Positions 27,662 to 36,017 of a stretch of DNA of 64,000 nt are shown piece by piece. How positions within the stretch are numbered: position 1 is the first letter of the stretch; the number at the start of each line of letters is the position of its first letter. The position numbers and the translations under genes are program-made. The notes beneath the pieces were generated by a model. It was not told where the DNA came from. It was given only the letters and a program-made list of their open reading frames with translations, and ran no database searches. Source of the stretch: JAAXHF01 sp965242605 (GTDB taxonomy: Bacteria; Desulfobacterota; Binatia; Bin18); assembly GCA_965242605.1 (NCBI GenBank), contig CBDESS010000003.1, positions 124,001-188,000 on the forward strand, given 5' to 3'.

Positions 27662-29212
27662 TCAGAGCGGGACATTGCCGTGTTTCTTGGGCGGGTTTTT
27701 GTCCCGCTTGTTACGCAGCATGTCGAGTGCCCGGATCAGGTGCGGGCGGGTATCGGCCGGCATGATGATCTCGTCAATGTAGCCCATTTCTGCCGCTTTG
27801 AACGGGTTGGCAAAGGTCCGGCGGTAGGCGTCAACGAGCTTTTCGCGCTCGGTGTCAGGGTCGGCGGCTGTGCTGATCGCGTTGCGATGGATAATGTTCA
27901 CCGCTCCGTCGGGGCCCATGACCGCGATCTCGGCGGTCGGGTAGGCTAGGTTGATATCGCCGCCAATCTCTTTGCTCGCCATGACCACATAGGCCCCGCC
28001 GTAGGCTTTGCGGGTAATGATTGAGACCAGCGGAACCGTGGCCTCGCAGTAGGCGTACAGCAGCTTGGCCCCGTGGCGGATGATGCCGCCGTACTCCTGC
28101 GAGGTGCCCGGCAGAAAGCCCGGTACGTCAATCAGGGTGACGATCGGGATGTTGAAGCAGTCGCAGAAGCGCACAAACCGCCCGCCTTTGACCGAGGCGT
28201 CAATGTCGAGCACACCGGCCAGAAAGGCCGGTTGATTGGCTACAATGCCGACTGTGCGGCCACCGAGGCGGGCAAAACCGACGACGATATTGCGGGCGTA
28301 GTCTTTTTGCACCTCCAGGAAATAGTTTTCGTCCACCACCGTCGTAATGATGTTCTTGATGTCGTAGGGCTTGTTCGGATTATCGGGGACGAGGATGTTC
28401 AGCTTTTCATCGCGTCGGTTGGGGTCGTCGGTGCCTGGCCGGATTGGGCTGTCTTCCATATTGTTGCTGGGCAGAAAGCTCAGCAGCTCGCGGATGGTGT
28501 GCAGGCTTTCGCGCTCGTTGGGCGAGGCAAAATGGGCCACCCCGCTCCTGGCGTTATGGGTCAAAGCCCCGCCGAGTTCCTGCATGGTGACTTCTTCATG
28601 GGTCACGGTCCGAATCACCTCCGGGCCGGTGATGAACATATAGCTGGTGTCTTCAACCATGAAGATGAAGTCGGTCATGGCCGGCGAGTAGACCGCGCCG
28701 CCGGCACACGGCCCCATAATGGCTGAAATCTGGGGCACCACGCCCGACGACAGGACATTGCGATGGAAGATATTGGCATAGCCGGCCAGGCTGGCTACGC
28801 CCTCCTGAATGCGCGCCCCGCCCGAGTCGTTAATGCCGACGATGGGGCAGCCGGTCTTGACCGCCAAGTCCATGACCTTGCACACTTTTTCGGAAAACGC
28901 GCCCGACAGGCTGCCGCCAAACACCGTAAAATCCTGGGAGAAGACAAACACTTGGCGGCCGTCAACATTGCCGTAGCCGGTCACCACCCCGTCGCCCGGG
29001 GTCTTCTGCCTGGCCATGTCAAAATCGGTGCAGCGGTGGGTCTTGAAGCGGTCAAGCTCAACAAAACTGCCCGGGTCAAGGAGCAGTTCAACCCGCTCCC
29101 GGGCCGTGAGTTTGCCAAGGTCGTGCTGACGCTGGATGCGCGCTGGGCCGCCACCCTGAAGCGCTTCTTCGTTGCGGCGGGTCAATTCGTGGAGATTTTC
29201 CTGTAGGCTCAT
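27662..29212 (-). CDS. Acyl-CoA carboxylase carboxyltransferase (beta) subunit
   Basis: 516 residues of the PCC-B/MCC-B family. ARERVELLLDPGSFVELD at the N-terminus, GINDSGGARIQEGVASLAGY (oxyanion hole of the first crotonase-like domain), MGPCAGGAVYSPAMTDF, and in the second domain VDVPGFLPGTSQEYGGII-type glycine-rich loop and KAYGGAYVVMASK. It moves CO2 from biotin to acyl-CoA, probably propionyl-CoA. ATG at 29212 follows GAGGAAGGAAT; longer frames upstream are not part of the family. Confidence 0.94.
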   Translation of the reverse strand: MSLQENLHELTRRNEEALQGGGPARIQRQHDLGKLTARERVELLLDPGSFVELDRFKTHRCTDFDMARQKTPGDGVVTGYGNVDGRQVFVFSQDFTVFGGSLSGAFSEKVCKVMDLAVKTGCPIVGINDSGGARIQEGVASLAGYANIFHRNVLSSGVVPQISAIMGPCAGGAVYSPAMTDFIFMVEDTSYMFITGPEVIRTVTHEEVTMQELGGALTHNARSGVAHFASPNERESLHTIRELLSFLPSNNMEDSPIRPGTDDPNRRDEKLNILVPDNPNKPYDIKNIITTVVDENYFLEVQKDYARNIVVGFARLGGRTVGIVANQPAFLAGVLDIDASVKGGRFVRFCDCFNIPIVTLIDVPGFLPGTSQEYGGIIRHGAKLLYAYCEATVPLVSIITRKAYGGAYVVMASKEIGGDINLAYPTAEIAVMGPDGAVNIIHRNAISTAADPDTEREKLVDAYRRTFANPFKAAEMGYIDEIIMPADTRPHLIRALDMLRNKRDKNPPKKHGNVPL

Positions 29213-29294
29213 ATTCCTTCCTCTGCTGAACTGGAACCCGGATTTGTAGTATGAGCGGCGGAAAATATCAAGGTGAGGGGGGCGGGAGGCCCCC

Positions 29295-29774
29295 TCAGCG
29301 TCTCGGCGGCGGGGGAACCCGGACGAACTCCACCCGAGCGCCGGCGCTGATGCGGTGGCGCTCACAAAAGCCGGCCTTGACCTCAAGGACGAACTGGGCG
29401 GCCTGTCCGCCGGCGGGGATCGGCGCTTCCGAAAACGGGCGGGTGTGGGGGGCGATATGCACGACACGCCCGCCCGCGCTGATAAAAATGATATCGAGCG
29501 ACAAGGGCGTGTTCTTCATCCAGAACGACCGGACAGCCTCGCCCGGAAAGACAAACAGCATCCCGTGCCGGTCGGGGAGGGCGTTGCGGTACATCAGGCC
29601 ATAGCGGCGTGCTTCGGGGCTGTCGGCGATTTCTACGCTGACCCGGACCGGGGTGCCGGTTTGGGAATACAGGACCACCTCGGGCGACGCGGCGCAGGCG
29701 GCCAGCAGCAAGATGAAGGCTGAATGACGAACGACGAACGGCAGAAAAACGGGTATGTCCCGTTCGTCATGCAT
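29295..29774 (-). CDS. DUF192-family lipoprotein
   Basis: 159 residues. Hydrophobic leader ending FILLLAACAAS fits a lipobox with lipidated Cys, placing it in the periplasm. The body is the DUF192 beta-barrel: EIADSPEARRYGLMYRNALP, MLFVFPGEAVRSFWMKNTPL, and SLDIIFISAGGRVVHI. DUF192 proteins are widespread and small but have no established activity. Located between the carboxylase operon and a CoA-transferase. Confidence 0.85.
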   Translation of the reverse strand: MHDERDIPVFLPFVVRHSAFILLLAACAASPEVVLYSQTGTPVRVSVEIADSPEARRYGLMYRNALPDRHGMLFVFPGEAVRSFWMKNTPLSLDIIFISAGGRVVHIAPHTRPFSEAPIPAGGQAAQFVLEVKAGFCERHRISAGARVEFVRVPPPPRR

Positions 29775-29791
29775 ACGCTTGCCGACAGTGG

Positions 29792-30988
29792 TCAGACAAC
29801 CTTGTCTTCTTTGAGTCCGGCCAGGTCGGCCGGCGTCAGGCCCAACAGTTGGCCCAGGATAGCGGCGTTGTGCTCGCCCAGCAGCGGGGCCGGTTTTACC
29901 TCGGTCGGCGAGTCCGACAGTTGAACCGCGCAGCCGGGCATGGTGAAGCGGCCCCGGGTCGGATGCTCAATAGTGGTGATCATGCCGCGCGCTCTGAGCT
30001 GCTCGTTCTCCAGAATATCGCCGCTGTCCAGCACCGCGCCGCACGGCACACCGGCCTCGCCCAGGGCTTGCATGACCTCGTGCTTGGTACGCCCGGTGGT
30101 CCAGGCCGAGATGATCTCACTGAGTTCGGCCCCGTGTGTGTTGCGGCTGGCCTGGTCGGCGAATCGGGGATCGTTCAACAGGTCCTCGCGGCCAATGGTT
30201 TTGGCCAGCCTCTCCCACATCGCCGGCGTGGTGGTAATAATAAAGGCGTAGTCGTTCGTGCCACCCGGCGCACACGGATACAGGTCGGTCGGGGCCAGGC
30301 TCGGGACGCGATTGCCGGTGCGGGGAGCCGGTACGCTGCCGTAATAATGACCCATCATGCCGATCCGGCTGAGGTTGACGACCGCGTCCTGCATGGCGAC
30401 CTCAAGCCGCTGGCCTTTGCCCGTTTTCTCGCGCTGGAGCAGCGCGGCCAGAATGCCGACGGCGCAGTGAATGCCGGTGCCCGTATCGCCGATCGTCGGT
30501 CCGGGGCGCAGCGGCGGCGTCTCTGCGGTACCGGTGATGCTCATGGCTCCGCCGGTCGCCTGGGCGATCATGTCAAAACTCTTGAAACCTGAGTAGGGAC
30601 CGTAGGTGCCAAAGCCTTTGACCTGGGCATAGATCATACGCGGGTTGATCTCGGACACCACCTCGTAGCCAAAGCCCAGTGCCTGGACGGCACCCGGCGC
30701 GTAGTTCTCGACGAGCACGTCAAAATGGGGCAGAAGTTTTTTCCCCAACTCCTTGCCTTTCTCGCTTTTCAGGTCGAGCGAGATGCTTTTTTTATTGGCG
30801 TTCAGCAGCAGAAAATAGGGCGAATCCAGCCCTGGCGTATCGGTGATCAGGTAGCGCCCCTGGTCCCCACCCCGGGGCGGTTCAAGCTTGACGACATCCG
30901 CGCCAAGAAAGGCCAGCATCTCGGTACACGACGGCCCGGCCTCAAACTGGGTCAGGTCAAGAACTCTGATGTGATCCAGGGCCTGCAT
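29792..30988 (-). CDS. CaiB/BaiF family CoA-transferase
   Basis: 398 residues of family III CoA-transferases that move CoA between organic acids through a mixed anhydride. Seen: IRVLDLTQFEAGPSCTEMLA, FLGADVVKLEPPRGGDQGR, KSISLDLKSEKGKEL, and VENYAPGAVQALGFGYE with the aspartate/acid region. Start ATG follows AAGGAGGAACGCC. No dehydratase partner adjoins, so the acid is unknown. Confidence 0.92.
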   Translation of the reverse strand: MQALDHIRVLDLTQFEAGPSCTEMLAFLGADVVKLEPPRGGDQGRYLITDTPGLDSPYFLLLNANKKSISLDLKSEKGKELGKKLLPHFDVLVENYAPGAVQALGFGYEVVSEINPRMIYAQVKGFGTYGPYSGFKSFDMIAQATGGAMSITGTAETPPLRPGPTIGDTGTGIHCAVGILAALLQREKTGKGQRLEVAMQDAVVNLSRIGMMGHYYGSVPAPRTGNRVPSLAPTDLYPCAPGGTNDYAFIITTTPAMWERLAKTIGREDLLNDPRFADQASRNTHGAELSEIISAWTTGRTKHEVMQALGEAGVPCGAVLDSGDILENEQLRARGMITTIEHPTRGRFTMPGCAVQLSDSPTEVKPAPLLGEHNAAILGQLLGLTPADLAGLKEDKVV

Positions 30989-31088
30989 GGCGTTCCTCCT
31001 TCTTCGGTCGCTATGGTTCAGCCGGGTATAGTGGCATAGCCGGCGGGCCTGATGCAAGCAGAGCCTGAGCCGTGCTATACACCCGCTT

Positions 31089-31550
31089 ATGCCGACAGGA
31101 AAGCCCCAACCGCCCCGTTCGCAGCCCGCCCCGCGCCGCCGGCCTCCCCCGCGTCATCAGCTTACCCTCGACGAGGCGCTGGCCCGTTTGGGGGTGCCGG
31201 GCGTCACCAGTAAAGCCATGTTCGGCGGCCGTTGTTATTATGTGGACGAAAAGACGTTTTCCTTTGTGCTCGGCGATGCCCTCGCCCTGCGCGTGTCGCC
31301 CCAGCAGCTGGCGGCCGCACGCGAACGGGGCGACGGACAGGTCTTTCACCCTGGCGGCGGCGACTTCATCATGCGCGAGTACCTCGAACTCAGCCCCCAA
31401 GCCCTGTCCGACGAAGAAAGGATTGACACCTACGTCCGGGCCAGCACCCGCTTCATGGGCGGCCAGGAAGCGCCCCAAGAGGGCCTGACCCCAGAGGATC
31501 TGCGCCACGGCCGGGACCGGCTCTACAAACGCCCCAGACGCCGCCCCTGA
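31089..31550 (+). CDS. TfoX N-terminal-domain protein
   Basis: 153 residues. After a proline- and arginine-rich N-terminus (about 25 residues), the TfoX_N fold is clear: VTSKAMFGGRCYYVDEKTF, FVLGDALALRVSP and MREYLELSPQALSDEERI. TfoX_N proteins outside the competence regulator TfoX/Sxy have no known function. It marks the boundary between the metabolic region and the TA and defence island. Confidence 0.85.
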   Translation: MPTGKPQPPRSQPAPRRRPPPRHQLTLDEALARLGVPGVTSKAMFGGRCYYVDEKTFSFVLGDALALRVSPQQLAAARERGDGQVFHPGGGDFIMREYLELSPQALSDEERIDTYVRASTRFMGGQEAPQEGLTPEDLRHGRDRLYKRPRRRP

Positions 31551-31844
31551 CCCCGATCGTGCAAAACATCAAAAAAACATGAGCCACCGGTCTTGCGTCC
31601 TGTATGTATTCAAGAAACTTTGAAATTAATTTTTCGCGTTTTGCATAAGCTCGACTTATCCCCTCTTCATCCCGATTCCAGGATGGGGTGCGGAAACGCC
31701 CCGTGCCAGGTTTGGACTATAATTCCCCAAATCTTTCCCCCCAAGGTCCGACCTGCGGCATCTGAATCCCTTCCCCTGTGGGGAAAGGTCAGGGAAGGGG
31801 TGTTGGCCTCTGTTACTTCGTCTCCCCCCCCCCTCGCTGGCCAA

Positions 31845-31873
31845 TTGACATGGATGTTAGATATAACTAGCAT
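31845..31873 (+). promoter_or_regulatory. Putative promoter of the HigBA-like operon
   Basis: TTGACA at 31845-31850, a 17-base spacer and TAGCAT at 31868-31873, just before the toxin GTG at 31890. The leader would be only about 10 bases. The rest of the 31551-31889 gap holds a C/G-rich palindrome-like stretch and no gene. Confidence 0.4.
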
Positions 31874-31889
31874 CTCCTAGCATCTCCAG

Positions 31890-32219
31890 GTGGAGTATGA
31901 GCGACTTGCATTCACACGGGATACCGGTCAAGTCCCTTTTGAAGAATGGCTTGGGCGTCTTGGCGATCCTGTCGTGAAGGGGCGCATCCTTGCCGCGGTC
32001 AGCAAGATGGCGGTTGGCAATTTCGGGGATGCAAGGTCTATTAAGGGAGTGCCGGCGTTGTTTGAATATCGTATCAATACCGGTCCGGGGTATCGGATAT
32101 ATTACCGTGTCAGCGGTCAGACGGTTGTCCTGCTGTGGGGCGGTACGAAGGGTACTCAAACGCGGGACATTGAACGAGCGAGTATGTTCGCCAAGCTCTT
32201 GGACAAGGAGAAACCCTGA
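31890..32219 (+). CDS. HigB/RelE-type addiction-module toxin (HI1419-like)
   Basis: 109 residues starting at GTG. FEEWLGRLGDPVVKGRILAA, KMAVGNFGDARSIKGVPALF, YRINTGPGYRIYYRVSG and VVLLWGGTKGTQTRDIERA match the RelE/StbE-superfamily killer proteins encoded upstream of their antidote. These are ribosome-dependent mRNA interferases. The stop overlaps the antitoxin start (TGATG). The toxin looks intact while its antitoxin is 3'-altered. Confidence 0.88.
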   Translation: MEYERLAFTRDTGQVPFEEWLGRLGDPVVKGRILAAVSKMAVGNFGDARSIKGVPALFEYRINTGPGYRIYYRVSGQTVVLLWGGTKGTQTRDIERASMFAKLLDKEKP

Positions 32220-32608
32220 TGGCCAGCGCAACGACCAGACCATTCAATGCAGCCGATCACCTCAACAGCTCGGAGGAGGTCGCCGCCTACCTGGACGCTA
32301 TCCTTGAAGAGGGGGATGACAAGCTGGTGTTGCTTGCGCTCCGCGAGGTTGTCAAATCGAGGGGATTTACCAGTGTCGCCCGCGGGGCCCTCTACCAGTC
32401 CTTCTCAGAAGACGGCAACCCCCGGCTCTCCACCTTACACAGCGTTCTCGGTCAATTGGGCATGAGGCTCAGCGTGACGCCCGTGGCGAAGTCAACACAG
32501 AAGAGGAGGGTTTTGCGGTCGCCGCTCTCCTTCAAAAACTCGGTAACTTTACGGGCCACCAGATGGGTGCGCTCGGCCAGCACCAGACTGCGGTCAAAGT
32601 CCCTGTGA
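32219..32608 (+). pseudogene. HigA-like antitoxin (HI1420-like) whose 3' end is replaced
   Basis: Residues 1-90 are a complete HTH antidote: FNAADHLNSSEEVAAYLDA, LREVVKSRGFTSVARGALY, SEDGNPRLSTLHSVLGQLGM and LSVTPVAK. The natural end (VAKSA, stop) is found 1.49 kb away at 33988-33990. Here the frame instead reads through reversed HsdR sequence for about 38 meaningless residues. It may still fold, since only the last two residues of the natural protein are lost. The tail is an insertion effect. Confidence 0.75.
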
Positions 32609-32610
32609 GG
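32491..32610 (-). pseudogene. HsdR (type I restriction subunit) helicase-domain fragment
   Basis: The minus strand reads DFDRSLVLAERTHLVARKVT and then EFLKESGDRKTLLFCVD without a stop. This is the strand-helix-strand segment in the second RecA-like domain of HsdR that ends in the FCVD motif. Forty residues survive; both sides are unrelated sequence. The orientation matches hsdS and hsdM, which lie 8-10 kb to the right, suggesting one original hsd locus. Confidence 0.75.
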
Positions 32611-32650
32611 CTTGCCACGAGTTCACGCACTGGGGAGAGCCCCCCCCCCC

Positions 32651-32755
32651 GCCAAAGAGATTGTTGCCAAGGCGCGGACAAATTCCGGCTTGACCGCTAA
32701 CGACGCGCTGACCCTGGCGGTTGAAGAAACAAAACGTTTTCGCGCTGGGCAATAG
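32651..32755 (+). pseudogene. C-terminal fragment of a VapB-like antitoxin
   Basis: Directly after a run of eleven C residues the frame reads AKEIVAKARTNSGLTANDAL and TLAVEETKRFRAGQ, then a stop. This pattern is seen at the C-terminus of small antitoxins paired with PIN toxins. A PIN start follows 48 bp later. The N-terminal half is missing. Confidence 0.5.
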
Positions 32756-32803
32756 CGCCGGCCGGCAGCCGCGGTAAAGTTCTGGAGGTGCGTAAGGGGG
32801 CTG

Positions 32804-32947
32804 ATGAGGCCGGAGGCGTGTATTATTGACACGAACGTCGTCGTCTCTGGGTTGACCAGAGCAGACCCGACTCGTCCCCCGGTGGGAATCCTGGACGCCA
32901 TGCTTGACGGGGCCCTTTGCTTGACACTTTCACACTATGTCTCATAG
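32804..32947 (+). pseudogene. N-terminal fragment of a PIN-domain (VapC-like) toxin
   Basis: MRPEACIIDTNVVVSGLTRA is the first PIN strand with the catalytic Asp (IDTN), followed by PPVGILDAMLDGAL, the next helix. The sequence then leaves the family and stops after 47 codons. The other acidic residues of the PIN active site are lost, so it cannot be a nuclease. Preceded by a GGGGG ribosome-site-like run. Confidence 0.6.
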
Positions 32948-32994
32948 AGAAAGAAGGGAGTGGGAATATGTGCCACATCACGGGAGGGCAAAAA

Positions 32995-33255
32995 ATGACA
33001 GATGTTCTTGCAAAGGAGAAGGCGTATCTCCGGGAGCACCAAGCTGAGCTTGCTGAACAATATCCCGGCAGGTATCTGGTTATCCAAGGTGAAACGCTCT
33101 ATGGAGCGTATGAGACCTACGATCAAGGTGTTCTGGAAGGAGTCGCCTGTCTGGGGGCTGGTCCTTTTTTGGTCCGGTCGGTATTACAGCCAGAGGATGA
33201 GGCTATCAATATCCCAGCTCTTGCCGTAGGGGTGCCACTCCGTGCCAATCTTTAA
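32995..33255 (+). CDS. DUF5678-like small protein
   Basis: 86 residues from an ATG preceded by GGGAGGG. KEKAYLREHQAELAEQYPGR, YLVIQGETLYGAYETYDQG and PFLVRSVLQPED match small DUF5678 proteins, whose function is unknown. Its end overlaps the next gene by 14 bp. DUF5678 genes are often found beside retropepsin-like protease genes, as here, suggesting a functional pair. Confidence 0.7.
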   Translation: MTDVLAKEKAYLREHQAELAEQYPGRYLVIQGETLYGAYETYDQGVLEGVACLGAGPFLVRSVLQPEDEAINIPALAVGVPLRANL

Positions 33256-33727
33256 CACGCGCCTGGAGGGCGAAGCCAGGGACCAGCAAGGGAAGGTGAC
33301 GCCCATACCACCGCGTGTAGCCCTGCAACAGGCTGGTCCGGTCATCCAAGTGATTTTGTCACCCCTTGAGGTGCATCTGAAAGTTATCACTGAAAGAGGA
33401 GGTGAGCTTCCACCTTCTCTTTCTGGCCGTGCATTGATTGACACGGGGGCAACTATGACCTGTGTTGATGCTGACGCTGCTCGGCGAGCCGGATTAGCGC
33501 AAGTTGATAGCGGAACAATGACTTCAGCGACTCACGCGAACGAAAAAGTTCCTATCTTCGCAGGCCGCCTCATCATGGATGCGGCTTCTATAACCGTCAA
33601 TGCCAATCGGGCAATTGGTGCAAATCTTTCCCCCCAAGGGTTGATTGCCTTGATTGGCCGAGACTTATTGGCTCAGTGCGTACTCGTCTACAATGGTCTT
33701 GACGGCTCATTCTCGCTATCGATCTGA
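33242..33727 (+). CDS. Retropepsin-like aspartic protease
   Basis: 161 residues from GTG. The clan AA signature is ALIDTGATMTCVD with catalytic Asp67 in DTGA, followed by the flap region and the closing motif LSPQGLIALIGRDLLAQCVL, which matches the ILGRDLL end motif of retropepsins. Such single-lobe proteases act as homodimers. No membrane segment is seen. Overlaps the DUF5678 gene. Substrate unknown. Confidence 0.8.
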   Translation: MPIFNTRLEGEARDQQGKVTPIPPRVALQQAGPVIQVILSPLEVHLKVITERGGELPPSLSGRALIDTGATMTCVDADAARRAGLAQVDSGTMTSATHANEKVPIFAGRLIMDAASITVNANRAIGANLSPQGLIALIGRDLLAQCVLVYNGLDGSFSLSI

Positions 33728-33888
33728 CCTTGCCAGTCAGGCCCTTCGGCCAGGGTGCACAACTCAGCCTGCCAAACGTGCCCGCCCAGCATCGGGCAAG
33801 GTCTCGCTTGGCGAGGCGGACAAAAAATGTCGGAATACGCCGTGCTAATCCGTCGCTATGGATCGTCTCCTCGAATCGGATCGTCAAA

Positions 33889-33990
33889 TCCTTCTCAGAA
33901 GACGGCAACCCCCTGCTCTCCACCTTACACAGCGTTCTCGGTCAATTGGGCATGAGGCTCAGCGTGACGCCCGTGGCGAAAAGCGCCTGA
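33889..33990 (+). pseudogene. Detached 3' end of the HigA-like antitoxin
   Basis: SEDGNPLLSTLHSVLGQLGM, then LSVTPVAKSA and a stop. It is the second copy of the 92-bp repeat plus the natural C-terminus. No start codon or N-terminal half is present next to it. The 160 bp upstream (33728-33888) show no gene. Confidence 0.7.
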
Positions 33991-34076
33991 GCGATTCTTG
34001 GCCGGGCGGCCAAAAAACGCCTCCGTCCGTTCCGCCCGCTCGCCCTCCCGGCTGCCAGCATTTCGACCAAGTGCTG

Positions 34077-34578
34077 TCACCGAACCCGACCGATTGCAGC
34101 CACAAAGCGGGTCAGCACTCGGTCGTTGATGTGGGAGGGGTTCGATACCTGCATCCGACAGGCGACTGACATGGCCCGCCGCCGCGTCAGTACGCCGGCG
34201 GTGACCCAGCTCCACCATGAGGCTCAGGCCATAAGGTGTCTCGACGCCGTGGCGTCTGCATAGCCGCCTCAGCGCGCCATCGTTCGTCGCACACATCCCC
34301 CCCGCTTCTCGACACACGACCAAGCACAGATGGTCATTAAACGAGACGCTCGGCTCGACTTTCGTAGCCCGAAGCATCTGACCCGTCTTGACCTCAACGA
34401 CTTCAATGCCGAGTTGTGCGCACTCCGTAGTAGTGACGCCCCTTACTTCCTCAAGGGTGGACGGGATAACGGCTAGTCGTCCCACATGCCGTGTTACGAG
34501 CTTGAGGACTCCCAACTCGGATTTGCGGTAGTCTATGAGCACGTCCGCGTCAAGGAGCACCGTCCGCGGAGCCGGCAT
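34077..34578 (-). pseudogene. PIN-domain protein with a +1 frameshift
   Basis: From the ATG at 34578: TVLLDADVLIDYRKSELGVL (first catalytic Asp), STLEEVRGVTTTECAQLGIE, VSFNDHLCLVVCREAGG, and CATNDGALRRLCRRHGVETP, all PIN features. After MVELG the frame shifts by one base near 34190; the other frame gives SNPSHINDRVLTRFVAAIGR and a stop at 34077-34079, the normal ending. Uncorrected, the frame runs on as junk. The gene follows the ImmA gene directly (TAGATG). Confidence 0.75.
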
Positions 34579-35706
34579 CTACAGCCCCCACTCGCGCGCC
34601 TGGGCTCTCATCTCCTCCCGGGTAAGCCGTAATATGTCGGCAGCGCGTCCGAGCGAAATGCGGTGCTGTTCCAGTGCCCGGCGCACGAGCCAGGCGAGAC
34701 GACCCTCAACGAAGTCGTGCGGGATGAGGCCCGCGGGTTCTCCCGCTCGGCTCCAATTCCACGCGAACTCGCTCTTCTCCAGGGCCTCGGGTTCGTCAGT
34801 CTTGCGCAGCGTCTTGCCGAACCGGTCACGGTGCTGGCGTTGGAAGGCGCGCCAGATGTCTGAGGGCTCGCGGCCCGACTTGACCAGCCGGTAGAGCACA
34901 GTCTTATAGCTGACCCGGAACAGGCGCTTGACCTTGAGGACGCGCATCAACAGCGGGTGTCCCCGCGTCGCGTCCCATTCCGCGGCAAACGCCGCCGCTG
35001 GCATCAGGAACGCACTGGCAAAGGCGTCGGCTTCGTGCTCCGCTTGTACAGGAAGCTCGGTGGCGTCGCGCCGATATTCGGCGGGATGCAGCAACAGGTG
35101 GCCGAGTTCGTGGGCCGCGGTGAAAATCCAGCGTTCGACCGAAATCCGCTCCCAGGTGTTGACCACCACCGCCGGCCCTCCATCGCGCGCACCGACGCTC
35201 AACCCGAAGAACGAGTCTCGCTGTGTCGCCAGCAGCAGCAGCTTGACCCCGCCCTTTTCAAGCAGTCGGCAGATGTCACGGACCGGCTCTTCAGACCCCA
35301 GCCCGGCCGCTTGGCGAGCGGCCTGGGCGACCTCTTCGGGGCGGCGGCGGCTCGTCGGCGTCGCAGCCTCAAGCCGAAAGAGCTGCCGCTCGTTCAGGAC
35401 GGCCTCAAGCCCGGCATAGGCGTTGAGCCACTTCGAGACTTCCGCCAGAATCTGCTCTCGCGCGTGGGCGCGGAAGCGCACACTTTCAAGAGGCCGGAAG
35501 GGGGTCACGAGGTCGCCGACCGGGACGCCGAGCGCTTTTGCCAGAGCGTCGAGGGTGCGTGCCCGCGGGATGACCTCCCCGCGTTCAATTTTTCCGAGGG
35601 CGACCCGTGAGAGCGCAGCCCTGGCGGCAAGGTCATCCTGGGTGAGCTGCCGGTCTAAGCGCAGTCGGGCAACGTTTGCGGCGATGCCTGACCCATCTGC
35701 CATCAT
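34579..35706 (-). CDS. XRE HTH-ImmA/IrrE metallopeptidase fusion
   Basis: 375 residues. Residues 8-65 form an XRE helix-turn-helix (LRLDRQLTQDDLAARAALSR); residues about 180-240 form the ImmA/IrrE zinc peptidase with HELGH (His199, Glu200, His203) and a downstream HEADAFASAFLMP. Proteins of this type cleave or sequester repressors or act as the antitoxin side of COG2856-type modules. Here it precedes a PIN gene, which would be its toxin partner. Divergent from the 1347-residue HTH-nuclease gene. Confidence 0.88.
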   Translation of the reverse strand: MMADGSGIAANVARLRLDRQLTQDDLAARAALSRVALGKIERGEVIPRARTLDALAKALGVPVGDLVTPFRPLESVRFRAHAREQILAEVSKWLNAYAGLEAVLNERQLFRLEAATPTSRRRPEEVAQAARQAAGLGSEEPVRDICRLLEKGGVKLLLLATQRDSFFGLSVGARDGGPAVVVNTWERISVERWIFTAAHELGHLLLHPAEYRRDATELPVQAEHEADAFASAFLMPAAAFAAEWDATRGHPLLMRVLKVKRLFRVSYKTVLYRLVKSGREPSDIWRAFQRQHRDRFGKTLRKTDEPEALEKSEFAWNWSRAGEPAGLIPHDFVEGRLAWLVRRALEQHRISLGRAADILRLTREEMRAQAREWGL

Positions 35707-35800
35707 TCACTCCTTCACATTCACAGAGCCTTATCAAAAATTATCTTTATCACCCGCTCCACCTCTCAAGGCCATGTAAACCCCCATGAAAGAATCTCAT

Positions 35801-35858
35801 CATCAAACACCGTATCAGATAATCATCCGCATCAAACACCGTATCAGATAACCATCCG
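35801..35858. repeat. 29-bp tandem repeat, two copies
   Basis: Units 35801-35829 and 35830-35858 differ at one base; each contains CACCGTATCAGATAAYCATC. They lie in the 311-bp divergent region between the XRE-ImmA gene and the HTH-nuclease gene. The GATAAT in unit one could be a -10 element, and the pair could be an operator for one of the two HTH proteins. That role is speculation. Confidence 0.6.
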
Positions 35859-36017
35859 CCCTTGAGGGAATCGGACCGCGTGAGGCCGGGACGAAATTCC
35901 CCCGGACAGGCAGGAATGAAAGTGGGCCAACTGGAAGAGACAGATTTTTTATCAGAAGGGGACTTGTATTGTGTAGCACGACACGATATAAACATAAAAA
36001 ACATGGAGGTTGAACCT

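Larger units (their letters stand above)
32399..33980. repeat. 92-bp direct repeats bounding a 1.49-kb segment
   Basis: Copies at 32399-32490 and 33889-33980 differ at one base. They are the 3' part of the antitoxin gene, starting TCCTTCTCAGAAGACGGCAA. The segment between holds an HsdR fragment, VapBC-like fragments, a DUF5678 gene and a retropepsin-like gene. Recombination between the copies would excise 1490 bp and restore the antitoxin reading frame and stop. Confidence 0.85.

Noticed and set aside
35862..36017. Upstream 52-codon extension of the giant HTH-nuclease gene
   Set aside because: The ATG at 36018 has a GGAGG site and begins the HigA-like domain directly. The extension overlaps the repeat-bearing promoter region and is not domain-like.
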